32,530 nucleotides of DNA from Erysipelotrichaceae bacterium (lineage in GTDB: Bacteria; Bacillota_I; Bacilli_A; Erysipelotrichales; Erysipelotrichaceae). The notes under the pieces are model-generated. The model did not search any database. It had not been told where the DNA came from and saw nothing but the letters and a program-made list of their open reading frames with translations. The stretch lies in the NCBI GenBank assembly GCA_021209625.1, contig JAJOHZ010000008.1, positions 1 through 32,530 of the forward strand, read 5' to 3'. Shown here piece by piece: positions 20,314 to 28,569 of the stretch. Made by a program: the position numbers and the translations under genes. The first letter of the stretch is position 1. The number at the start of each line of letters is the position of its first letter.

Positions 20314-21801
20314 ATGAAATTTCAATTTAAAGTCTCACCTACAATGAAGACTCGTCAAAGCACACAACAAATCATGATGTTGCTTACACTTGGTTTAATG
20401 TCAGTGGTGTTATTCTCTTCTGCATTCTATTTTGTTGAGTATGGGATGGATTATGTTGTGCATCTTTGGAGCTTATTGGCTGTTGCGGTTTCCGTTGCGG
20501 TAGCATCAGAAGCTGTTTGGGCTTATTTTCTGAAGAAAGACATTGTTAAGTACTTAAAAACATCCTTTCCATGGGTGACTGCTATTATCTTAGTGCTCAT
20601 GGTTCCAATTTCAACACCTCTCTATCCAATCGCTATTGGTACATTCTTTGCGATTGTGGTAGCTAAACTTATGTTTGGTGGGTTTGGACATAATGTCTTT
20701 AACCTTGCTGGGGTAGGACGTGCTGTCATGTTATTCAGCTTTGGTGCTGCCATTATGCCAGACTTGGTTACTTCCGCTACACCAATTTCATCCATTGCTA
20801 ATCTTGGATGGGTTGTTAAAGATGCAGTTCAACTTGAAACCTTTCTAGCACAATTTGGTGGTATCAGTGGATTACTCTTTGGATGGTATCCTGGAGCTAT
20901 CGGAGAAACTTCCGCATTACTTATCATGGTTATTGGAATCTTCTTGGCTGTTAAGAATGTATTGGACTGGAGAATTCCAGTGTTCTACATGGGAACCATC
21001 TTCGTGTTATCTGCATTAGTCGCAGCGATTCAAGGTTTAGGCATCTGGTTCCCACTCTACAATATTTTTGCTGGGGGAGCGATGTTTGGAGCTGTGTTTA
21101 TGTTAACAGATCCAGTCACCAATCCTACATCAGCTTCTGGCCGTATCTTGTTTGCGATTGGAGCAGGTATCATCACCATGCTTATTCGTCTACAAGGTAA
21201 CTATCCTGAAGGGGTTGTCTTCTCAATTTTAATTATGAACATGTTGTCTCCAATGATTGATCGTTTTACTGATGGATGGCAGCTTGAATTATCGAAGAAA
21301 TACGTTACTTCTATCGCAACACTCAGTGTTGTGGGTGCACTTCTTATGGGTGTTGTTGGGTTTAACTTACAGGCTGTAGCCATTGAAGAACCTGAACCGG
21401 AAGTACCAGATATTACATTATCTTCACCCATTGCGCTTGATCAAAGTGCAAGTGCAACTCAAGGTGTTATCTTGTCATCAAGTGTTGATGGGGATGCTAC
21501 TGTTGTATTAGTAGAAATTAAAGGATACGCCATTCTTGAAGGTGGTTATGAAGGAGCTCAACCGAATAAGGTTGAAGTTCGTGTTAACACATCCTCATTA
21601 AAAGTTGTGAGTGTTACTGTGGTTGAAATTAAAGACACCAACAACATTGGTACTAAAGTCGACAATCCTATCTTCCTTGATCAGTTTAAAGATCTTGATC
21701 AAACGGGCAGTGTGGATGCAGTGTCAGGGGCAACAGTCACATCACTTTCAGTGGTTCGTGCTGTCTATGCTGCGTTAGAGCATGTTAAAGGAGGAGAATA
21801 A
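20314..21801 (+). CDS. rnfD: Rnf complex subunit D with an added C-terminal FMN_bind domain
   Basis: NqrB/RnfD-type membrane domain (with 'DLVTSATPISS') followed from about 21385 by an extracytosolic domain ending 'VDAVSGATVTSLSVVRAVYAAL'. Confidence 0.95.
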   Translation: MKFQFKVSPTMKTRQSTQQIMMLLTLGLMSVVLFSSAFYFVEYGMDYVVHLWSLLAVAVSVAVASEAVWAYFLKKDIVKYLKTSFPWVTAIILVLMVPISTPLYPIAIGTFFAIVVAKLMFGGFGHNVFNLAGVGRAVMLFSFGAAIMPDLVTSATPISSIANLGWVVKDAVQLETFLAQFGGISGLLFGWYPGAIGETSALLIMVIGIFLAVKNVLDWRIPVFYMGTIFVLSALVAAIQGLGIWFPLYNIFAGGAMFGAVFMLTDPVTNPTSASGRILFAIGAGIITMLIRLQGNYPEGVVFSILIMNMLSPMIDRFTDGWQLELSKKYVTSIATLSVVGALLMGVVGFNLQAVAIEEPEPEVPDITLSSPIALDQSASATQGVILSSSVDGDATVVLVEIKGYAILEGGYEGAQPNKVEVRVNTSSLKVVSVTVVEIKDTNNIGTKVDNPIFLDQFKDLDQTGSVDAVSGATVTSLSVVRAVYAALEHVKGGE

Positions 21802-21803
21802 AT

Positions 21804-22739
21804 ATGAATAAGAAAGTTGTTCAATTAACCCTCTTCTTAGCCATTATTGCTTCTATTTCTGGAGGATTACTCTCCTTTGTAAACTCATTTACTGCTCCAA
21901 TCATTAATGAAAATGCAATTGCAGCTGAAAAAGTGACATTACAACTCATTTTCCCAAATACTGAAGAATTTGTTCCTGTTGCTGAATTTGAAGATGAAAC
22001 TGGATCCATTCTTGCGATCTTTGAAGCTAAAGGAGCAGGATATGCGTATAAAGTCTCTCGCATGGGATATGCGAATCCAATCGTTATGATGGTTGGGATT
22101 TCCAATGATGCGAAGATTGTTGGATTACAAGTGTTAGAACTTTCAGACACTCCTGGTTATGGTATGAAGATTGGAGAAGCAGCCTTCATCAACTCAGTGG
22201 TTGGTAAAGGCACAACGGATGGTTTAGATTTAATCTCTGGAGCAACCGTTTCATCCACTGCAGCGGTCACCGCAATCAATGCTGCTCGTACACATTTCAA
22301 TAATCTAAAAGGAATTGATGATGATGGTTCAGGTGGAGTTATTACCCCACCAACGCCTGAATTAGGTGAAACCATTGCCTTAAATTCTGAAACAGCTACC
22401 TTAATTACTGGTAACATTACAAATACCGTCGTTAATGGTGATGAAACAGTTTATACTGTAGAATCCAATGGTTATCGTGTTGCAGAAGGATATGAAGGTG
22501 CTAAACCTAACGTGTTCAAAGTCACCGTTAACACAGCCACTAAAACGGTTGTCAGCTTAGAAGTTTTAGAAATGAATGATACTGTCGGTATTGGCGATAA
22601 GGTTGAGCATGAAGTGTTCTTATCTCAATTTGTCGGATTATCCTTAGAAGATGAAAATTCAAGTGTTGATATTGTCAGTGGTTCAACTCGTACGTCTATT
22701 TCGGCCATTCGTGCTGTTGTGACGACAATTGGAAAGTAG
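21804..22739 (+). CDS. rnfG: Rnf complex subunit G with two tandem FMN_bind domains
   Basis: N-terminal TM; first domain 'DLISGATVSSTAAV', second domain 'DIVSGSTRTSISAIRAV'. Confidence 0.93.
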   Translation: MNKKVVQLTLFLAIIASISGGLLSFVNSFTAPIINENAIAAEKVTLQLIFPNTEEFVPVAEFEDETGSILAIFEAKGAGYAYKVSRMGYANPIVMMVGISNDAKIVGLQVLELSDTPGYGMKIGEAAFINSVVGKGTTDGLDLISGATVSSTAAVTAINAARTHFNNLKGIDDDGSGGVITPPTPELGETIALNSETATLITGNITNTVVNGDETVYTVESNGYRVAEGYEGAKPNVFKVTVNTATKTVVSLEVLEMNDTVGIGDKVEHEVFLSQFVGLSLEDENSSVDIVSGSTRTSISAIRAVVTTIGK

Positions 22740-22748
22740 GTGAACACA

Positions 22749-23393
22749 ATGAGTCTATTTAAAAACCTATCCAATGGATTAGTTAAAGAAAATCCAGTAT
22801 TCGCGCTCTATTTAGGACTATGTTCAGTGCTTGCGGTATCTAACACCATCAGTAATGCACTAGGGATGAGTGTTGCGGTTATCATGGTATTAACGGTTTC
22901 AAACGTTATTATCTCAGCTCTACGAAAAATTATTCCTAGTGAAATCAGAATTCCTGTTTACATCGTGGTTATTGCTACATTAGTTAAAATTGTTGAAATG
23001 CTAATGCAAGCGTATACTCCTGAATTGTATACAGCACTAGGTGTGTTTATTCCTCTTATTGTCGTTAACTGTATCATCTTAGGTCGTGCCGAAGCGTTTG
23101 CATCAAAAAATAGTGTTGGTGCTTCAGCGATTGATGGTATTGGTATGGGACTTGGTTATACTGCTGGGATTTTCATGCTTGCTGCAATTCGCCAACTCTT
23201 TGCGACAGGTGCATTAAGTTTGATTAATCCATTCAACCAAGCGGTGATTTTTGATATCACCATCATTCCAACTCAGTTTACTATTCCATTGTTTGCACAA
23301 CCTGCAGGGGCGTTCATTACCTTTGCGGTATTGGCAGCATTACTTGAAGTCTATAAACAAGCGGGAGAAAAACCTGCTAAGAAAGGAGCATAA
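22749..23393 (+). CDS. rnfE: Rnf complex subunit E
   Basis: 'NGLVKENPVFALYLGLCSVLAVSN', 'LGVFIPLIVVNCIILGRAEAFASKN'; RBS 'gtaggtg' before ATG 22749. Confidence 0.95.
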   Translation: MSLFKNLSNGLVKENPVFALYLGLCSVLAVSNTISNALGMSVAVIMVLTVSNVIISALRKIIPSEIRIPVYIVVIATLVKIVEMLMQAYTPELYTALGVFIPLIVVNCIILGRAEAFASKNSVGASAIDGIGMGLGYTAGIFMLAAIRQLFATGALSLINPFNQAVIFDITIIPTQFTIPLFAQPAGAFITFAVLAALLEVYKQAGEKPAKKGA

Positions 23394-23395
23394 AC

Positions 23396-23968
23396 ATGGA
23401 ACTATTTTCACTTTTTATCTCCGCTATCTTTATTAATAACATCATCCTCAATAAGTTCTTAGGTATGTGTCCTTTCATGGGCGTTTCTCGTAAGACAAGT
23501 TCAGCATTAGGTATGGGTGGAGCGGTAACCTTTGTTATCTTCTTCTCTTCACTCATCACTTGGGGATTGTTTGAGTATGTCCTTGAACCACTTAATCTTC
23601 AATACATGGATTTAATTACCTTTATTCTTATCATTGCATCCTTTGTGCAACTTGTTGAGATGATCATTAAGAAGTACTCTCCATCCTTGTATAAGGCTTT
23701 AGGGATCTACTTACCTCTCATCACAACCAACTGTGCTGTCTTATTCGTTGCTCTTGAGAACATTAAACAAGGATTTAGCTTTGTAGAATCAGTGGTTTAT
23801 TCCTTGGCAGTTCCAATTGGGTTCACCCTTGTATTGATTATCTTCTCTGCAATTCGTGAGCGATTAGATATTGCTGATGTACCTAAGCCATTAAAAGGTA
23901 ATCCTGTCGCAATGATTGTTGCAGCGATTATGGCGCTTGCTTTCTCTGGATTAGCAGGATTGGTGTAA
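23396..23968 (+). CDS. rnfA: Rnf complex subunit A
   Basis: 'FINNIILNKFLGMCPFMGVSRKTSSALGMGGAVTFV', 'LGIYLPLITTNCAVLFVALEN', 'SAIRERLDIADVPKPLKGNPVAMI'. Confidence 0.96.
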   Translation: MELFSLFISAIFINNIILNKFLGMCPFMGVSRKTSSALGMGGAVTFVIFFSSLITWGLFEYVLEPLNLQYMDLITFILIIASFVQLVEMIIKKYSPSLYKALGIYLPLITTNCAVLFVALENIKQGFSFVESVVYSLAVPIGFTLVLIIFSAIRERLDIADVPKPLKGNPVAMIVAAIMALAFSGLAGLV

Positions 23969-23969
23969 T

Positions 23970-24161
23970 ATGCAATTTATTGCTCCATTGCTTTTCTTAG
24001 GTTTTCTTGGAGGGGTGTATGCTTCGGCGTATTACCTTAACTTGAAGACGCCTAAACCTGAAGGGTGTGACGATGTGGATGTGTCATGTGGATCATGTTC
24101 AATTTCATCATGTGGTTTGCATCCATCCAACAAAGAACTTATCGTGGAGGTTAAATCATGA
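23970..24161 (+). CDS. Small single-TM four-cysteine membrane protein in rnf operon (NqrM-like layout; function unknown)
   Basis: 63 aa: TM helix then 'GCDDVDVSCGSCSISSCG' (C-x6-C-x2-C-x4-C); tightly packed between rnfA and rnfB with ATGA overlap to rnfB. Confidence 0.85.
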   Translation: MQFIAPLLFLGFLGGVYASAYYLNLKTPKPEGCDDVDVSCGSCSISSCGLHPSNKELIVEVKS

Positions 24162-24466
24162 TTGAAGCTATTATTCTCATGTTAGTGCTTGGTGCATTAC
24201 TTGGGTTAGGTCTTGGCATTGCAGATGAGGTGTTTTATGTAAAACCAGATGAGCGATTTGAAAAAGTGCTCAACATGTTACCAGGATACAACTGTGGAGC
24301 ATGTGGTTATCCTGGATGTCAAGGTATGGCTGAAGGATTACTCAATGGTGAAGTAACTGCTGTCTCTCAATGTAAACCTTCCAATGCGGACCAAAGAAGA
24401 GATATTTCAACGTACTTAAATGAAAATCCTGGTCCAGATGGTAAAACGTTAGTGATCAAACCTTAA
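24158..24466 (+). CDS. rnfB: Rnf complex subunit B, short form (TM + single 4Fe-4S domain only)
   Basis: 'LNMLPGYNCGACGYPGCQGMAEGLLNGEVTAVSQC' RnfB signature; 102 aa, followed directly by a terminator; no CxxCxxCxxxC ferredoxin repeats. Confidence 0.9.
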   Translation: MIEAIILMLVLGALLGLGLGIADEVFYVKPDERFEKVLNMLPGYNCGACGYPGCQGMAEGLLNGEVTAVSQCKPSNADQRRDISTYLNENPGPDGKTLVIKP

Positions 24467-24467
24467 G

Positions 24468-24493
24468 AAAATGGGACTCCCATTTTCTTTTTC
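24468..24493 (+). terminator. Intrinsic terminator at the end of the rnf operon
   Basis: Stem AAAATGGG / CCCATTTT, 3-nt loop, followed by CTTTTTCTTTTC. Confidence 0.8.
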
Positions 24494-24543
24494 TTTTCAT
24501 TCTTTTGAAAATGTGTATAATAGACTAAGTGTGAGGAATAACT

Positions 24544-25464
24544 ATGCTTATTAACGTTCTATTATTAGTTTTAGGTCTTGGATTTATCATTAAAGGTGGT
24601 GATTGGTTTGTAGACTCGGCCATTTGGATGGCTAAAATCACAAAGATTCCACCTTTCATTATTGGAGCAACCATTGTTTCTCTTGCGACTACAGTCCCTG
24701 AGGTATTGGTATCTGTTTTGGCCACAGCCCAAGGTTCAACTGATCTAGCTCTAGGCAACGCGATCGGATCAATCATTGCAAACATTGGATTAATCATGGG
24801 GATCTCTCTTTTTGTGGCTCCACCTAAAACAACAAGCAAAGATTACATCATCAAAGGTTTATACATGGTGGGTGCAGCCCTTGTCTTGATCTTCTTGAGT
24901 TTAGATGGAGAACTAAGTAAGCTACAAAGTATCATTCTATGGGTCCTTCTGATTGGATTCTTTGTTTTAAACATTACGACGAGTCAAAAGCAAGAGGATA
25001 TTGAGGAAGTTTCCTTTGATAAGAAATACATCCTTCTGTTTATCTTAGGTGCAGTGAGTGTTGTGATTGGAGCAAGATTACTTGTTGATAATGGAGTTGC
25101 GATTGCTAGAGCATTGAACATCTCTGAAGCTATTATAGGTTTAACCATCGTTGCTGTTGGGACATCACTTCCTGAATTAGTGACAACCATCACAGCGTTA
25201 ATTAAGAAGAATTCAAACCTTTCATTAGGTAATATTGTTGGGGCGAATATCATGAATATTCTACTGGTCATTCCAGCATCTACCCTTGTTTCGAATGGGG
25301 GACTGGTGATGAGAATGCAGACGGTTAGACAAGATATTCCGTTCTCAGTCTTATTTATGTTGATTGCGATGATTCCACCGCTTTTATTCAAACGCTTCTT
25401 TAAGTGGCAAGGATTGCTCATGCTTGTCACTTATGGATTATATTTACTAATAACAGTGCTATAA
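24544..25464 (+). CDS. Calcium/sodium (CaCA) antiporter family protein
   Basis: Duplicated alpha-repeats 'ATIVSLATTVPEVLVSVLATAQGSTDLALGNAIGSIIANIGLI' and 'TIVAVGTSLPELVTTITALIKKNSNLSLGNIVGANIMNILLV'. Confidence 0.95.
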   Translation: MLINVLLLVLGLGFIIKGGDWFVDSAIWMAKITKIPPFIIGATIVSLATTVPEVLVSVLATAQGSTDLALGNAIGSIIANIGLIMGISLFVAPPKTTSKDYIIKGLYMVGAALVLIFLSLDGELSKLQSIILWVLLIGFFVLNITTSQKQEDIEEVSFDKKYILLFILGAVSVVIGARLLVDNGVAIARALNISEAIIGLTIVAVGTSLPELVTTITALIKKNSNLSLGNIVGANIMNILLVIPASTLVSNGGLVMRMQTVRQDIPFSVLFMLIAMIPPLLFKRFFKWQGLLMLVTYGLYLLITVL

Positions 25465-25491
25465 ACAGTGAAGGAATTCACTGTTTTTTTT
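25463..25491 (+). terminator. Intrinsic terminator
   Basis: Stem AAACAGTGAA / TTCACTGTTT, GGAA loop, T8 tail. Confidence 0.88.
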
Positions 25492-25514
25492 CGTATTGTG
25501 TATTAGAGGTGCCT

Positions 25515-25874
25515 ATGAAAAGTATAAGTATCATCTTTGGATTATTTGTGTTCTTTGTGACTGTCGTTTTATCGATGGTATGGTTCATTCAATTTCAGAT
25601 ACAGGGAGATCGATTTCTCTACAACACGAAGCAAATGCATCGAACATTAAGTTTGCAGTGTATTCAACACGGATGCACTTCACACTCGCTTCAACACGAT
25701 ATAAATCAGTTTTTGACTCAAACATGGCCAGAAGCTCAATCAAAATCAGCGATCATTAAACGTTTTAATTTGGATCCATTTCTTTTGGAAATTGAACTAA
25801 AACTTAAACTTAATCCTACTGGTCATACTATGAAGTTTGAATATTCAAAAATAATGATTGGAGAAGAACAATGA
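25515..25874 (+). CDS. Small bitopic membrane protein, first gene of Tad-like locus (pilus-associated, unknown)
   Basis: 119 aa from ATG 25515, N-terminal TM plus small extracytosolic domain with CX4C; ATGA overlap with cpaF. Confidence 0.6.
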   Translation: MKSISIIFGLFVFFVTVVLSMVWFIQFQIQGDRFLYNTKQMHRTLSLQCIQHGCTSHSLQHDINQFLTQTWPEAQSKSAIIKRFNLDPFLLEIELKLKLNPTGHTMKFEYSKIMIGEEQ

Positions 25875-26827
25875 TATTTGATTATACTATTTTAACCCCA
25901 TACATCAATGATTCACAGATAACGGACATTAATTACAATGGCCATGATTTGTGGTGTGACCATCTGAAAAAAGGGAGATAATCAAGTTAAATCATTTACG
26001 TTTCATTCACAAATGCAACAATTAGCTTATCGATTCGCTAATCATGTGAATCAGACATTCAATCCAAAGACCCCGTGTGTAGAAGCTCAGTTTGATGGGA
26101 TGAGATGTCAATGATTCATGAATCAATCACTTCGTATTTATCCATTTCGATACGAAAAACACCAATGATTGCACGACTATCACAAAAGCAAATGATTAAG
26201 GACCACTATGCTCCAAATCATGTGATTGAATACTTAAATCAAGCAGTTAAAGACAGAAAGAATATCCTTGTGTCTGGACTTCCTGGGGCAGGTAAAACAG
26301 AACTTATCAAATACTTAACGTCTTCGATTCATCCATTGGAGCGAATCATAACCATTGAGGATACATTGGAGATGCATGTGAAGTCATTGTATCCCCATTT
26401 AGACTGTGTAAGCATGAGAGTGAATGATGCATTTACCTATGAAATGGCAATTAAGGCTTCATTGAGACAACGACCAGATTGGATACTTGTATCAGAGGTA
26501 CGCTCGAAAGAAGTGTATTATTTACTTCAAAGCATGAGTACGGGTACTCATTGCTTATCAACACTACATGCCTCTAATGCTCATCAAATTCCTCAACGTC
26601 TTATTCATATGATTCCTGGGCATGACTTATCATATGATCAGATGAAATCACTTATTCATGATGCAGTGGACATTGGGGTTCATATTGAATCCAGCATTAC
26701 TTCAAAAGGTATTCTTCGAAGGATTAAAGAAGTGGTTACATTCTCAATCAATGAAAATAATCATCCCATCACAACAACCATTTATTCTTATGATGACCAA
26801 AGACATCAAGAGGGGGTTAGTCAATGA
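25871..26827 (+). CDS. CpaF/TadA-type secretion ATPase, interrupted by two 1-nt frameshifts
   Basis: 'ITDINYNGHDLWCDHL' (CpaF N-terminal signature), 'VSGLPGAGKTELIKYL' Walker A, 'TIEDTLEM' Asp box, 'RPDWILVSEVRSKEVYYLLQSMSTGTHCLSTLHASN'. Frame restored by deleting one A at 25967-25972 and adding one base near 26104. Confidence 0.9.
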
Positions 26828-27678
26828 ATGGGGTGGCAATAATGATTGGACTTGTGTTCATCTTCTATGTTAATCGACAATTATCAATTAAAGTGTTATT
26901 CAAAAAATCAAGTCCTATCTATTCCATTTATGGTCCAGCAGTTGGATTCTTTCATCGAAAAGAGGCTTGGATTAAGATGATGTTTTTATTAATAATGATG
27001 ATGATTGTTGGTGTTGTATTTAAACTATCAATTGACTATGTATGGATCATGTTTCTTTTGTGTTCGGTATCTTTACCACTGCTTTTGTATTATCAATCAC
27101 AAGCAAATCATCATGCGCATGAATTTAATCAAGTGACCACATTTCTTCAACATTTTTTAGCTCACTTTAAAATTCACCAACAAGCTTATCATGCGCTGAA
27201 AGACGTTAGTCATGTTGTGGATGAATCAAGAAGTCAGCTCATACACACAGCTATAGAAACACTTGAAAGAGATGCAACTGTTCATCCTTTATACTTTATG
27301 ACTCAATGGTGTCCTCATTTCATTGTGATTAATATTATGTCATGGATTCAGCATGTTGAAAGTCATGGATTTGAACACAATCATGAAATTTTGGACATGT
27401 TGGAGAACGACATTGATGATTGGATTGAAGACTCAACTTTATACATGAAGAATATGCACAGCATAAAAAATAAAATTCTCATATTATGTGGCTTATCACT
27501 ACTCATCTCATTATTTAATCAACACATGTTAGGAAGCTTTATGGATCTTGCAAGCAATCAAGTGTACCAATTTGCTACGTTTACTTTCTTAACTGTCGTG
27601 CTATTTACAGGCATTAAAGCATTTAAACTAATGGATTGCTCGTGGATATTGAAGAGTGAATTGTTATGGAAAGAATGA
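26824..27678 (+). CDS. TadB-like pilus assembly membrane protein
   Basis: T2SSF/TadB-like topology (two N-terminal TMs, cytosolic helical domain, two C-terminal TMs), overlap with cpaF and tadC-like genes. Confidence 0.7.
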   Translation: MNGVAIMIGLVFIFYVNRQLSIKVLFKKSSPIYSIYGPAVGFFHRKEAWIKMMFLLIMMMIVGVVFKLSIDYVWIMFLLCSVSLPLLLYYQSQANHHAHEFNQVTTFLQHFLAHFKIHQQAYHALKDVSHVVDESRSQLIHTAIETLERDATVHPLYFMTQWCPHFIVINIMSWIQHVESHGFEHNHEILDMLENDIDDWIEDSTLYMKNMHSIKNKILILCGLSLLISLFNQHMLGSFMDLASNQVYQFATFTFLTVVLFTGIKAFKLMDCSWILKSELLWKE

Positions 27679-28421
27679 TGGCGTTATGGATAGGATTAGG
27701 TTTGTATATTTTCCTTTGGTTGAATAAAAAAACTTTGGAAAAATTATTTCTTGAAAAGGAAACAGAACATTTATTGCATATATTAGAGCGAGGAAGTTGT
27801 GATGCATTTTCATCCAAGCGGTTAACACGTGGATTGCTTGTGTTAGGATTGGCGTTACTCTCATATGCTTTAGATCTTGGTTTAATGCAAAGTCTAGGTT
27901 GGGTTGGATTGAGTCTTTGGATGATTAAATGGCCTAACATTCAACTGCATCAATTGCATCATAAACGATTGAATCAACTCAAAATTGAGTTTCCAATCTG
28001 GTTGAGACAGCTGCAAATCTTACTTCAGCACAACACCGTAGTTCAAAGTTTGAAACTTTCTTCATCGCATGCTCCAAGTTTGTTTAAGGTGGCGTTAAAA
28101 GATTTAGTGATTGAATTAGAGCAGACACCTCATGATTTGTCATTGTATACCTCTTTCTTACAAGACTATCAGAGCATTGAAGTATTACGAGCGATGAAAC
28201 TGCTTTATCGCTACAATGCAATCGGTTCAGATGATTCAACACGACAATTGTCACGTCTTATCTTAGCAACCACGAAATGGTTAAGAGACCAACGTTCATC
28301 CATTCAATCAACTTCACTGTCGATGATTGGGTGGTGGGGCATGCTTCCCTTAATGGGAGTGTGTGGTGTATTTATTGTAATGTTGGGACAAACCTTCATG
28401 ACATTATTAGAAAGGAGGTAA
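27666..28421 (+). CDS. TadC-like pilus assembly membrane protein
   Basis: T2SSF/TadC-like topology ('LNQLKIEFPIWLRQLQILLQHNTVVQSL...'; C-terminal TM), position after TadB-like gene. Confidence 0.7.
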   Translation: MERMMALWIGLGLYIFLWLNKKTLEKLFLEKETEHLLHILERGSCDAFSSKRLTRGLLVLGLALLSYALDLGLMQSLGWVGLSLWMIKWPNIQLHQLHHKRLNQLKIEFPIWLRQLQILLQHNTVVQSLKLSSSHAPSLFKVALKDLVIELEQTPHDLSLYTSFLQDYQSIEVLRAMKLLYRYNAIGSDDSTRQLSRLILATTKWLRDQRSSIQSTSLSMIGWWGMLPLMGVCGVFIVMLGQTFMTLLERR

Positions 28422-28422
28422 A

Positions 28423-28569
28423 ATGAAAGCTTTTTTTGAAGAATATGGCTTAGTGCTTGTGGTTACAGTCATTGCGGTAGGCATGATTGCATTCTCAGAA
28501 GATTTTAAAGTGACACTTAAAGACAATTTAAATTCACAGTGGCAAAGTATGACGGAAGTGGGTAATTAA
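28423..28569 (+). CDS. 48-aa Flp-like pilin candidate
   Basis: 'MKAFFEEYGLVLVVTVIAVGMIAFSEDFKVTLKDNLNSQWQSMTEVGN': Flp-type 'EYGL' plus hydrophobic segment; strong RBS 'aaaggaggt'; not in supplied ORF track (too short). Confidence 0.7.
   Translation: MKAFFEEYGLVLVVTVIAVGMIAFSEDFKVTLKDNLNSQWQSMTEVGN

Noticed and set aside
21201-22417. Antisense ORFs (21201..21431, 21821..22150, 22157..22417) within rnfD/rnfG
   Set aside because: Low-complexity antisense of well-supported coding genes; no RBS or family signature
24525-25430. Minus-strand ORFs inside the CaCA antiporter
   Set aside because: Shadow ORFs opposite a clear conserved gene
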